This document shows positions 1-8,115 of a stretch of 64,000 nt of DNA, in pieces. The notes under the pieces are model-generated. The model had not been told where the DNA came from and searched no databases. It was given only the letters and a program-made list of their open reading frames with translations. The position numbers were made by a program, and so were the translations under genes. The stretch spans positions 1 through 64,000 of the forward strand of contig CAZHEA010000002.1 in NCBI GenBank assembly GCA_964531165.1, written 5' to 3'. Position 1 is the first letter of the stretch. Every line of letters starts with the position of its first letter. Source of the DNA: SZUA-229 sp964531165 (lineage in GTDB: Bacteria; Pseudomonadota; Gammaproteobacteria; SZUA-229).

Positions 1-19
1 TAGGAATAGAACGCACCAC

Positions 20-322
20 TTAACCCAGCGTAAAAATTTTGTCAAAGCTGGCAATTATGAGTATTTCTTTTATTTCATCCGAATACCCCATAAGTCTTAC
101 TGTACTAGCCTGAGAGTCTGCATGTTCTTTTAATAGCAATAACATACCCAGAGCAGAACTATCTAAATATTCTGTACCGGACAAGTCCACACTGTACTGC
201 CCTGACTTTAGAACTACATCTTTATACGACTTTCGAAACTCATTATGTAAACTAAAATCAAATCTGCCCATAATTTTTATGGTTGCAGATTTATCATCTG
301 TAACATTTAATGTAATACCCAT
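20..322 (-). CDS. STAS-domain protein (anti-sigma-factor-antagonist type)
   Basis: A 100-residue protein that is a single STAS domain. The diagnostic segment is LSGTEYLDSSALGMLLLL at about residues 48-65, where one of the two serines (about 55-56) is the residue normally phosphorylated in SpoIIAA-like proteins. There is no membrane segment. The ATG at 322 is preceded by an AAGGTGAT ribosome site. It is the last gene of the chemosensory operon, 18 bases after a small chemoreceptor gene. STAS proteins usually act as switch partners of anti-sigma-like kinases or as protein-interaction modules; no partner kinase is visible here, so its role in chemosensing is inferred from position. A second STAS domain is fused to a globin in the same operon. 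Confidence 0.85.
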   Translation of the reverse strand: MGITLNVTDDKSATIKIMGRFDFSLHNEFRKSYKDVVLKSGQYSVDLSGTEYLDSSALGMLLLLKEHADSQASTVRLMGYSDEIKEILIIASFDKIFTLG

Positions 323-340
323 AGCATCACCTTCTATTGT

Positions 341-1534
341 TTAAAATAGTTCAACATCACCTTCATTCATATCGTTCTGACTTATAGTCGTTGAATGAAT
401 TTCACCCGCTTTAAGCGTAACCTGCTCAATATTTTTATTCAAATGTGAAATTGCATCACTGATTACAGAAACTGTAGACATATCCGTTTTCATCGAAGCC
501 ATATCTGTTTGCATACCTATAAACAACTGATCAACCAGACCTATATGTGCATTTAACTGCTCACATTGCTGGCGGGCGATATCTTCAAACTGCAACGATC
601 GCACCGCAATATTCACGCCATTCTCAACATTTTCTGCAATATTTTTAACCTGTAATAGCTTTTCACTAACAAAACTATTTTTTTCTTTCATGAGTATGAG
701 AACCTCATCCACTCTTGATTTATGCTGCATTGCAACACTCATATCTTTACCTGCAATTTCACCCACTATTTCTTTTGCTTTAGAAATATTTGATTTCGAT
801 TTTTCAACAACGATACGAATTTTATCATTCAGATTATTTGAATTAGTCGATAAAGCCCTTACTTCATCCGCCACTACAGCAAAACCTCTACCTGCTTCAC
901 CGGCACGCGCAGCTTCGATTGCAGCATTTAATGCCAGCAGATTTGTCTGATCTGCCACCGCACTTATTTCACCTAACAACTGATTAACATCATCCATTTG
1001 AACTTCTATATCATCAACGGTATAAACCATAGTCATACCGCCTTTGCTGACTTCGGTAATATTACTAACAAAATACTCCAGCACTTCTTTCGTTTCTTCT
1101 ATAAAATCTTTATGATCTTCATCGCCTTCACTTGAGTGCAGACCTTCTATTAGTTCGTGCATTAGCTTTTCCTGAGAAGTTGCCTGCACTGATAAATTAG
1201 TAAAGCTTGCAGACAGGCCGGTAACTGCTTCAGAAACAATAGACTTCATAACATCAACTTTAGATGTAATCATATTCAACTCATTAGAAAGATTACGATA
1301 CTGCTCTCTAGTATTCTCCAGCAGATCTTTAAGAATGTGTTGCTGTTCATCCGTCTGTTGCAGTATTTTGTTCTGTAACGTGTTTTTAGACGATACAATT
1401 AAACCAACACTTGCACCGAACCATACGACTATAATAACGATGAGTTCAGCTATCCCGTAATTTCCCTGAGCAAACACCTGACCATAAATTAAAACCAATA
1501 TTGATACTGCAACTGCAGGAATAACATATTTCAT
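341..1534 (-). CDS. Small two-TM methyl-accepting chemotaxis-like protein with D-V-E-L-F tail
   Basis: A 397-residue chemoreceptor-like protein. Two closely spaced hydrophobic segments near the N-terminus (about residues 3-20 and 27-48) leave no room for a periplasmic sensor domain. The signalling hairpin tip contains LLALNAAIEAARAGEAGRG and AVVADEVRALS, which place it in the MCP family. Near the C-terminus is SLQFEDIARQQ (Asp318, Gln322), and the protein ends in GDVELF. I chose the ATG at 1534; the frame is open further to a TTG at 1576 that would overlap cheB, but GAAGAG lies upstream of the ATG. It is a paralogue of the protein at 12462-13664. It may be a signal-integration or phosphatase-type component rather than a ligand receptor (inference). 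Confidence 0.85.
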   Translation of the reverse strand: MKYVIPAVAVSILVLIYGQVFAQGNYGIAELIVIIVVWFGASVGLIVSSKNTLQNKILQQTDEQQHILKDLLENTREQYRNLSNELNMITSKVDVMKSIVSEAVTGLSASFTNLSVQATSQEKLMHELIEGLHSSEGDEDHKDFIEETKEVLEYFVSNITEVSKGGMTMVYTVDDIEVQMDDVNQLLGEISAVADQTNLLALNAAIEAARAGEAGRGFAVVADEVRALSTNSNNLNDKIRIVVEKSKSNISKAKEIVGEIAGKDMSVAMQHKSRVDEVLILMKEKNSFVSEKLLQVKNIAENVENGVNIAVRSLQFEDIARQQCEQLNAHIGLVDQLFIGMQTDMASMKTDMSTVSVISDAISHLNKNIEQVTLKAGEIHSTTISQNDMNEGDVELF

Positions 1535-1560
1535 ATAATTAAACTCTTCACACCTGTCAT

Positions 1561-2640
1561 CTAACCTTTCAAACAATATCTAATAATTTCATTTGCAATT
1601 TTGCTAAGGGTTAACTGTTTATCCACGGCGCCAATTTTAACCGCTGCACCCGGCATCCCCCAAACTACACAGCTATCTTCATCCTGAGATATATTATAGG
1701 CTCCCTGCTGTTTCATCTCTAACATACCCTGTGCACCATCCGCACCCATACCGGTTAACATGACGCCCATCGCATTCGGCCCTACATTCTGTGCCACCGA
1801 ACGAAACATAACATCAACACTGGGTTTATGACGGCTAACCGGTGGCCCGTCATTTAAGCGGCATATATATTCTGCACCACTTCTTTCAACCAACAGGTGT
1901 TTATCACCCGGTGCGATATAAACGTAACCGGGTACAATTTTCTGGCCATCAGTTGGTTCACAGACAGTAACCAGACTGGTTTTATTAACCCTGTCGGTAA
2001 ATGATTTGCTAAATGCAATAGGGATATGCTGTGAAATAACCATACCCGGCGCATCTGCTGGTAAGCACTCCAGCACCTCTTTTATTGCCTCTGTACCTCC
2101 TGTTGATGCACCAAGTGCAACGATTTTATCCGTTGTTTTGAAACGAATATTACCGGTTCTTTTTTCAAGCACGGCACTGGCATCTAGTTTTTTATCAACC
2201 GGATGCCGGCTAACAGACTTTTTATATTCTCTGACTTTAGCTTTGCCGGCTATTTCCAGCTTTTCGATTATTTCTTCAGTATATTCTTTAAGAGCCCCCT
2301 GAACATCAAGCTTTGGTTTAGCGATAAAGTCAACTGCACCGACTTCTAATGCTTCCAGTGTTATATCTGCTCCAGCTTCTGTCAGAGTTGAAATCATCAC
2401 CACCGGCATTGGACGCAACCGCATCAAGTTTTTAAGAAATGTAACCCCATCCATTTTTGGCATTTCAACATCCAGAGTTAATACATCTGGATTTAACTGT
2501 TTTATTTTTTCGCGGGCATCTATTGGGTCTCTGGCAACACCAATCACTTCTAAAGTACTAGCTGAATTAATAATCTCTGTCAGTACCTGCCTTACCAGTG
2601 CAGAATCATCGACAATAAGTACCGTTATTTTTTTTGTCAT
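1561..2640 (-). CDS. cheB: CheB, chemoreceptor glutamate methylesterase / glutamine deamidase
   Basis: CheB removes methyl groups from chemoreceptors and is activated by CheA-dependent phosphorylation, giving adaptation. The 359-residue protein has an N-terminal receiver domain with acidic residues Asp11-Asp12 and phospho-acceptor Asp57 (LTLDVEMPKMDG). After a linker of about 50 residues comes a C-terminal esterase domain with the catalytic triad Ser179 (GASTGG), His205 (SQHIP) and Asp301 (GMGADGA). The start is the ATG at 2640, because TGAGGTAGGA lies just before it; the upstream open frame overlaps cheD. The family and function are secure. It is grouped with cheD and cheR in the chemosensory operon. 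Confidence 0.97.
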   Translation of the reverse strand: MTKKITVLIVDDSALVRQVLTEIINSASTLEVIGVARDPIDAREKIKQLNPDVLTLDVEMPKMDGVTFLKNLMRLRPMPVVMISTLTEAGADITLEALEVGAVDFIAKPKLDVQGALKEYTEEIIEKLEIAGKAKVREYKKSVSRHPVDKKLDASAVLEKRTGNIRFKTTDKIVALGASTGGTEAIKEVLECLPADAPGMVISQHIPIAFSKSFTDRVNKTSLVTVCEPTDGQKIVPGYVYIAPGDKHLLVERSGAEYICRLNDGPPVSRHKPSVDVMFRSVAQNVGPNAMGVMLTGMGADGAQGMLEMKQQGAYNISQDEDSCVVWGMPGAAVKIGAVDKQLTLSKIANEIIRYCLKG

Positions 2641-2650
2641 TCCTACCTCA

Positions 2651-3313
2651 TTAAAACAATTCAATATCACTTTGCACAGGTTTCTTATCGATGCTTTTAC
2701 GATATTTTTCTTCACGTTTTTTGATTGTATCGTTATGCATATTCTGTAACTTTTTCACTCTTACTCTACCTGTGTCTGCAAAATAAAGCACTTTTCTTGG
2801 GTATATGTCACCGGTATCCTCAGACGTAACCTCCAGCCTTTCTTCACGTAAATATTCATGTACAAATTTGATATTTTTATTGCCTATATCTATCTTTGTC
2901 ATACTGGCTAGCACTCGGCCACCACCGAATAATTTTACTTCAAGATTTTTTCTTCTACCGCCTGCTTTTAGTATTTCATTAATCAGCATCTCCATTGCAA
3001 AATTTCCATAACGTGTTGCGCTGGTTAAATGAATTTTTCCAGCATGTTCATCTTCACAGCCCATCGGCAGCATAAAGTGATTCATGCCACCAATACCCAT
3101 TTTAACATCGCGAATGCAGGCTGATATACATGAACCTAGTACCGTACTAATAAGCTCACCGTGCATACTCACATAGTATTCACCGGGCAGTATCTTTGCT
3201 GAAAATGTATCATGCCTTTTATCCCAGAAGCGACTGATGTGTTCCAACCCTGGCAGACACTTCGGCATCGACTCCTCCATCTCTGCTTTTGAAACCGACT
3301 TTGTAACTGCCAC
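2651..3313 (-). CDS. cheD: CheD, chemoreceptor glutamine deamidase
   Basis: CheD deamidates specific glutamines on chemoreceptors and in some bacteria also partners CheC-type phosphatases. The 220-residue protein has the catalytic Cys62 in LGSCISAC and His79 in GMNHFMLP, 17 residues apart as in the family, plus the conserved FGGGRV segment. The initiation codon appears to be GTG at 3313, two bases after the cheR stop, with AGGAAAA upstream; an internal ATG at 3283 is an alternative. It has a C-terminal extension rich in Lys/Arg that ends in SDIELF, the same ending as two small chemoreceptors in this window. That shared tail is unusual and is discussed as a finding. Confidence 0.95.
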   Translation of the reverse strand: MAVTKSVSKAEMEESMPKCLPGLEHISRFWDKRHDTFSAKILPGEYYVSMHGELISTVLGSCISACIRDVKMGIGGMNHFMLPMGCEDEHAGKIHLTSATRYGNFAMEMLINEILKAGGRRKNLEVKLFGGGRVLASMTKIDIGNKNIKFVHEYLREERLEVTSEDTGDIYPRKVLYFADTGRVRVKKLQNMHNDTIKKREEKYRKSIDKKPVQSDIELF

Positions 3314-3314
3314 C

Positions 3315-4178
3315 TTATTTTTCCTTTCTATATATAGTCTGACCCATCGATTTAAATCGATCAGTCACTTTAAATAACGATTCAGAATGTCCAATAAACA
3401 GGGGGGAGTTATCAGATAAAACATTTGCATAACGATCAAACAGCTCGCGTTGTGTATCTTTATTAAAATAGATAACGACATTTCGACAGAACATAAAATC
3501 GAATGGCCCTTTAAACGGCCATTCGTGCAATAGATTTAATTGCTTAAAAGTAATCATATCGATTAAACTCTGCTCCATTTTTACCATTCCACTGAGTTCA
3601 CCTTTACCTTTTTTTACATAATTTCGTAAATGCTTTTTATCAAGACCAGTTACCCGATCTTCTTTATATATACCGCAGGAAGCTTTTTCGACCATTTCGT
3701 AATCTAAGTCTGATGCCAGTATTTTTATATCCCAGTCAGATTTGTTTTTAAAATGATCCATTATTGTCATTGCGATTGAATATGGCTCTTCACCAGATGA
3801 ACAACCCGCCGACCAAATTCTTATACGCTTATTAGTCTTATTTTTTTCCAACTCAGGCAAAACAGTTTTTGCCAGGTATTCAAAGTGATGAGATTCACGG
3901 AAAAACGACGTAAGATTAGTGGTAATAGCATTAGTAAAAGACACCAGCTCTGACTCATCGCCCGCTTTAAGTAAATCACAGTACTCTGCAAAATCAACAA
4001 CTCCACACTGACGAATACGTCGTGCAATACGGCTGTACACCATGGTGCGTTTAATATCCGTTAATACAATGCCGGTACGCTCAGCTACCAGTTCCTGTAT
4101 AAACCTGAAATCTTCATCCTTAAAAGGAAATTCCTTATCTTCGAAATTGACTCCGCTGGGGCTAGTTGGTGCACTCAA
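3315..4178 (-). CDS. cheR: CheR1, chemotaxis protein methyltransferase, pentapeptide-dependent type
   Basis: CheR transfers methyl groups from S-adenosylmethionine to receptor glutamates. The 287-residue protein has an N-terminal helical domain and a C-terminal SAM-binding domain with RIWSAGCSSGEEPYS at about residues 120-134 and CRNVVIYF near residue 233. Its beta-subdomain carries KKGKGELSGMVKM, which aligns without a gap to the E. coli loop (RGTGPHEGLV) that grips C-terminal receptor pentapeptides. The adjacent chemoreceptor ends in EWEEF, a pentapeptide of the right form. The start appears to be TTG at 4178 preceded by AAAGGTAA; no nearby in-frame ATG would keep the N-terminal domain. A second CheR at 45865 lacks this loop. 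Confidence 0.95.
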   Translation of the reverse strand: MSAPTSPSGVNFEDKEFPFKDEDFRFIQELVAERTGIVLTDIKRTMVYSRIARRIRQCGVVDFAEYCDLLKAGDESELVSFTNAITTNLTSFFRESHHFEYLAKTVLPELEKNKTNKRIRIWSAGCSSGEEPYSIAMTIMDHFKNKSDWDIKILASDLDYEMVEKASCGIYKEDRVTGLDKKHLRNYVKKGKGELSGMVKMEQSLIDMITFKQLNLLHEWPFKGPFDFMFCRNVVIYFNKDTQRELFDRYANVLSDNSPLFIGHSESLFKVTDRFKSMGQTIYRKEK

Positions 4179-4254
4179 TGGGTTACCTTTTGCTGTATAA
4201 ATAATTATTAGTAATATTCAACAGTTTTGTATACTGTGTGTATTTCATGTCCGC

Positions 4255-7116
4255 TTAAAACTCTTCCCACTCATCATCATCATCGGCTACTGGGGTGGCT
4301 GCCCGTTTGGAACGTGTTGGTGGCTTTTTTCTTTTTGCTACTGGTGCGGCTTCTTCAGCAACCCGCGACTTTCTGCGTTTACGCTTTGGAACAACTTTAA
4401 CAGGCTCAGGCTCTTCTTCTGCCGGCTCAAAAAACTCCATCAGATCGTTCATCTCTTTAGCTTCATCATTCATTGACTCACTTGCCGCAGTTGCTTGTTC
4501 TACCAGCGCAGCATTTTGTTGAGTCATTTCATCCATCTGCGTAATGGCTTTATTAACTTCTTCTATACCGGCAGACTGCTCCTGTGCGGCAGCGGCAATT
4601 TCTGCAATAATGTCACTGACTTTTTTCACCCCGTTAACAATTTCTTCGAGAGTTTTACCGGATTCATCCACCAGTTTTGAACCTTCATCGACACGTTCGA
4701 CACTGTCATTAATTAAGCCTTTAATTTCTTTCGCCGCACCGGCTGAACGTTGCGCCAGATTTCTTACTTCGGCAGCTACTACTGCAAAACCTTTACCCTG
4801 CTCACCTGCACGGGCGGCTTCCACTGCAGCATTTAGTGCCAGTAAATTAGTCTGGAAAGCTATTTCATCAATCACACCAATGATGTCGGCAATTTTCTTA
4901 CTACTGGTATTAATTTCGCCCATCGCATCAACGGCTTTCTGTACCACTTCACCGCCTTTTTCAGCCTGATCTCTGGCAGCTGCGGCTAACTGATTCGCTT
5001 GTCTCGCATTATCTGCATTCTGTTTAACAGTCGACGTCATTTGCTCCATACTAGATGCGGTTTCTTCGAGACTCGATGCCTGCTCTTCAGTACGCTGACT
5101 TAAATCTGCATTGCCTCGTGAAATTTCATCGGATGAAGTCAAAATACTTTCCGAGCTGTCAATAATCTGGTCAACCATTTCTGATAGTACGTTAGTAGTT
5201 TCATTTATTGCATCACGCAATTCTGCAAACTCACCGGAATATTCGCCTTCCATTTCTTCGGTTAAGTCACCTTCGGATAACGCTTTAACCACTCGCCTTG
5301 CTTCCTGTAATGGCTCAACCACTGCGTCCATTAACTCATTAATGCCCTGCCCTAAATCTTTCATAAAGCCAGAATAAGCCTCGGTATTAATACGTGAATC
5401 AAGCTGACCCTGAACCGCATTTTCAATTAAAGCCTTTATCTGAAGTTCTGCATCTTTTTGTTCTGTGATATCACCCCACTCAACCATATTGCCCATTAAG
5501 TTACCCTCATGGTCAATGATTGCTGTGGCATTCACTGAAAAATCCAGACCTGCCACTTTAATTTCAGCTTTGGCCGGCAGATTTGCCGCATTACCGAGTA
5601 ATTGACGCTGATGCGCCGGATTTTTATGAAATTGATCGATACATTGACCAACTAAATTACGCGCATCAAAGCCCGGGAAAACAACTCGTAATGCTTCCGC
5701 CCGACTCCCCATCATTTTTACCACTGACGGATTGGCATAGGTAATAACCAGGTCGGTATCACAGATCATTAAATTAGCCTGTGCACCATCCACTGCCGAC
5801 TGTAATCGAGCAACGTCCAGCTCTTTCATTCTCACTTCAGTCACATCACGCCACTCAAGTGAGTTACCCACATAATTCCCTTCATTATCCATAGTGGCAC
5901 TGACATTCAATTCAAACTTTAAGTCACCGACTGAAATATCAGTTTGATACGGCAGGTTGCCCGGATCTGCTAATAACTGTCTTTGATGTGCAGGATTTTT
6001 ATGAAAAACATCAATACAGGTACCTACTATATTCACCGCATTAAAGCCTGGGAACACCACCGAAAATTGCATCTGATTTTTCATTAACAAATCTTTGGTC
6101 GACTGATTAACATAGGTAACAATAAAATCACGATCCACCATCATCGTTGCCTGTGCCGATGAATCAATGGCACCCTGTAATCGTGCAACGTGATTTTCCT
6201 TAGCAATTTCTTCAGTAATATCAGCCCATTCAAGTGCATTACCAATATATTCACCATTGGCATCCATCATCGCGGTGACATTTAACTTCATCGTTAAGTG
6301 TGCAATTTGTATGTTAGTGCTATAAGGCAAATTCGCCGGATTTGCCAACATAGTTCGTTGATGCGCAGGATTTTTATGGAACATATCAATATTTGAGCCC
6401 ATTACTCCGCTCGCACTAAACCCGGGAAAAACCGATTGTAACGTTGCTTCATGTTTAGCTAATAAATCAAGAGAGGCCTGGTTCGCAAAGGTGATATTAA
6501 AATCACGATCTATCATCATCATTGCCTGCATTGCACCACCAACGGCAGAGCGTAATCGCGCCAGTTCTGTTGTATCATTATCGTTCATTGTAGTGGCTCC
6601 TTGTGAGGCAGATAGGGAAGCAAGTTGAGAAGCTGACTGAGTTGCTACCGCTGCATCATTTGTAATAGTATTGGTCGGGGGGGCATCGCTATATGCATCG
6701 AGCATAACCTTTGCGATAACATTTAATGCCTGGGTCCAGGCCGCTTCGATAGTATCGGTCCACACATCACCGGCCATCTCTTTCATCACCTTTACCAGAG
6801 ACTCGGCAACAATAGGATAATGCTCTGGCAATACACCATAACCCTGATGGCGTTCACCCATTGTTGTTAAAACTGGTGCCAGTGCTTCCGGCCGGCGCAC
6901 ATTTTCTACCACCAGTTTTAGTGCTGCGAGTAATTTTTTCTGCTGATCGGCCGGTGTTGTATTTTCAAACATCGGCTTCACCTGCGGTGCACGTTGAAAT
7001 AATTCATCATAAAATCGCCGCACCAGTTCTTCACCACGCGGAGCTAACAAATTAAAACTGGATTCCAGCGTGACTACATCCAGCCCTAGTGGTGATACAT
7101 AGTTATCTGAGTTCAT
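4255..7116 (-). CDS. Soluble globin-coupled chemoreceptor with three PAS domains, HAMP and CheR-tether pentapeptide
   Basis: A 953-residue chemoreceptor with no membrane segment. Residues 1-145 form a flavohaemoglobin-like globin: RRFYDELF gives a B10-type Tyr36, and MGERHQGYGVLPEHYPIV gives a likely proximal haem His90. Three PAS domains follow at about 188-300, 312-424 and 436-548, each with an FHKNPAHQR motif. A HAMP-like region spans about 560-650. The signalling region has QTNLLALNAAVEAARAGEQG. The tail is Lys/Arg-rich and ends in EWEEF, a W-x-x-F tether for CheR/CheB. It lies between the globin-STAS gene and cheR, where F7-type clusters such as Pseudomonas che2 carry the haem-PAS receptor Aer2, whose tail is similar. 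The ligand (oxygen, NO or another gas) is inferred. Confidence 0.93.
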   Translation of the reverse strand: MNSDNYVSPLGLDVVTLESSFNLLAPRGEELVRRFYDELFQRAPQVKPMFENTTPADQQKKLLAALKLVVENVRRPEALAPVLTTMGERHQGYGVLPEHYPIVAESLVKVMKEMAGDVWTDTIEAAWTQALNVIAKVMLDAYSDAPPTNTITNDAAVATQSASQLASLSASQGATTMNDNDTTELARLRSAVGGAMQAMMMIDRDFNITFANQASLDLLAKHEATLQSVFPGFSASGVMGSNIDMFHKNPAHQRTMLANPANLPYSTNIQIAHLTMKLNVTAMMDANGEYIGNALEWADITEEIAKENHVARLQGAIDSSAQATMMVDRDFIVTYVNQSTKDLLMKNQMQFSVVFPGFNAVNIVGTCIDVFHKNPAHQRQLLADPGNLPYQTDISVGDLKFELNVSATMDNEGNYVGNSLEWRDVTEVRMKELDVARLQSAVDGAQANLMICDTDLVITYANPSVVKMMGSRAEALRVVFPGFDARNLVGQCIDQFHKNPAHQRQLLGNAANLPAKAEIKVAGLDFSVNATAIIDHEGNLMGNMVEWGDITEQKDAELQIKALIENAVQGQLDSRINTEAYSGFMKDLGQGINELMDAVVEPLQEARRVVKALSEGDLTEEMEGEYSGEFAELRDAINETTNVLSEMVDQIIDSSESILTSSDEISRGNADLSQRTEEQASSLEETASSMEQMTSTVKQNADNARQANQLAAAARDQAEKGGEVVQKAVDAMGEINTSSKKIADIIGVIDEIAFQTNLLALNAAVEAARAGEQGKGFAVVAAEVRNLAQRSAGAAKEIKGLINDSVERVDEGSKLVDESGKTLEEIVNGVKKVSDIIAEIAAAAQEQSAGIEEVNKAITQMDEMTQQNAALVEQATAASESMNDEAKEMNDLMEFFEPAEEEPEPVKVVPKRKRRKSRVAEEAAPVAKRKKPPTRSKRAATPVADDDDEWEEF

Positions 7117-7167
7117 TTTTTTCCTTCATTAATATGTTTATTCTAAGCGGGTATATATTTATAACTT

Positions 7168-8115
7168 TTATCCCAACTCTAAAATTTTCTGCATACCTAA
7201 CGTACTTGCCGCTGACAACAATGCAGCAGATGGTTTCAACCAGTTAATTTCTAAATTATTTTGTGCTGCATAGCTAAATAAAGCACACAATAATTGCAAT
7301 GCGGAGCCATCTATTCTTTCAACTTCTTCTGCATCAATATCAATTTCATCATTATCGTTAATTAAAATTAATATGTCATTTTTTAATGCCTGTGATTTGC
7401 TAATATCCTGAATACAATTTAGATGTAGAACGGGACGAGATGACTCATCCTGTAAAGCATTTTCAGTTATATTATTTTCTAATTTATTTTCATCTGACAT
7501 AACAGCAGTTTCCATTTCAGCAGGCATTTCATCTGCAACCTCATGCTGATAGCCGGCACACATCGTTTCTGCTGCCAGACTCAGCATTTCCATCCAGGCT
7601 GCACTAATCGCTTTTGTCCATGAACGACCAATGGTTTTTTTAAAACTGGCGACCAGTAATTCGGCAACCACCGGATAGTGATCCGGTAGTGCACCATATG
7701 CCTGATGCCGGCTACCCATATCCGTTAGCGTAATTTTTAATATATCTTCATTATGGATATAATCCACCAGTAGTTTAATGGCAGCGCCCAACTTCATTGC
7801 GCGTGCATTTTCAGTAGTATTTTTAAATAGTGGTACTAATGCTGGATACTGCGTAAACAATTCATTATAAAAATTTGTAACTACTTCATCCATCACATCA
7901 GAGGCAAGTTCATAGCCTTTTAATAATGCGTTTTCATCCAGCTTATGTCCCAGTACAGTAACTATTGACTTAGTTATTTTTGCACTGGATTTATCCGTTT
8001 TTTTAGGTTCTGATGATGTTGTTTCCTGCACCATATCATCGGTTTTTGGCTTCTCGTCATCGTTAAGCCATGCCAGAGGGTCAAACCCGATCATTGATTT
8101 TTTTTCACGCACCAT
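7168..8115 (-). CDS. Globin-STAS fusion protein
   Basis: A 315-residue soluble protein with an unusual architecture. After an acidic, low-complexity N-terminus of about 45 residues, residues 50-195 form a globin related to that of the neighbouring chemoreceptor. They share TNFYNELF (Tyr in the B10 position), FKNTTENA, and the proximal-His segment GSRHQAYGALPDHYPVV. A linker leads to a C-terminal STAS domain at about 230-315 with ERIDGSALQLLCALF, which includes the usual serine. The ATG at 8115 overlaps the parA stop as TAATG, so the two genes are probably translationally coupled; the longer frame would start with TTG. A gas-responsive protein-interaction switch is plausible but unproven. Confidence 0.9.
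   Translation of the reverse strand: MVREKKSMIGFDPLAWLNDDEKPKTDDMVQETTSSEPKKTDKSSAKITKSIVTVLGHKLDENALLKGYELASDVMDEVVTNFYNELFTQYPALVPLFKNTTENARAMKLGAAIKLLVDYIHNEDILKITLTDMGSRHQAYGALPDHYPVVAELLVASFKKTIGRSWTKAISAAWMEMLSLAAETMCAGYQHEVADEMPAEMETAVMSDENKLENNITENALQDESSRPVLHLNCIQDISKSQALKNDILILINDNDEIDIDAEEVERIDGSALQLLCALFSYAAQNNLEINWLKPSAALLSAASTLGMQKILELG

Noticed and set aside
3315..4178. CheR1 as a pseudogene because no ATG starts the frame
   Set aside because: A TTG at 4178 has a good ribosome site (AAAGGTAA), and all methyltransferase motifs are intact.
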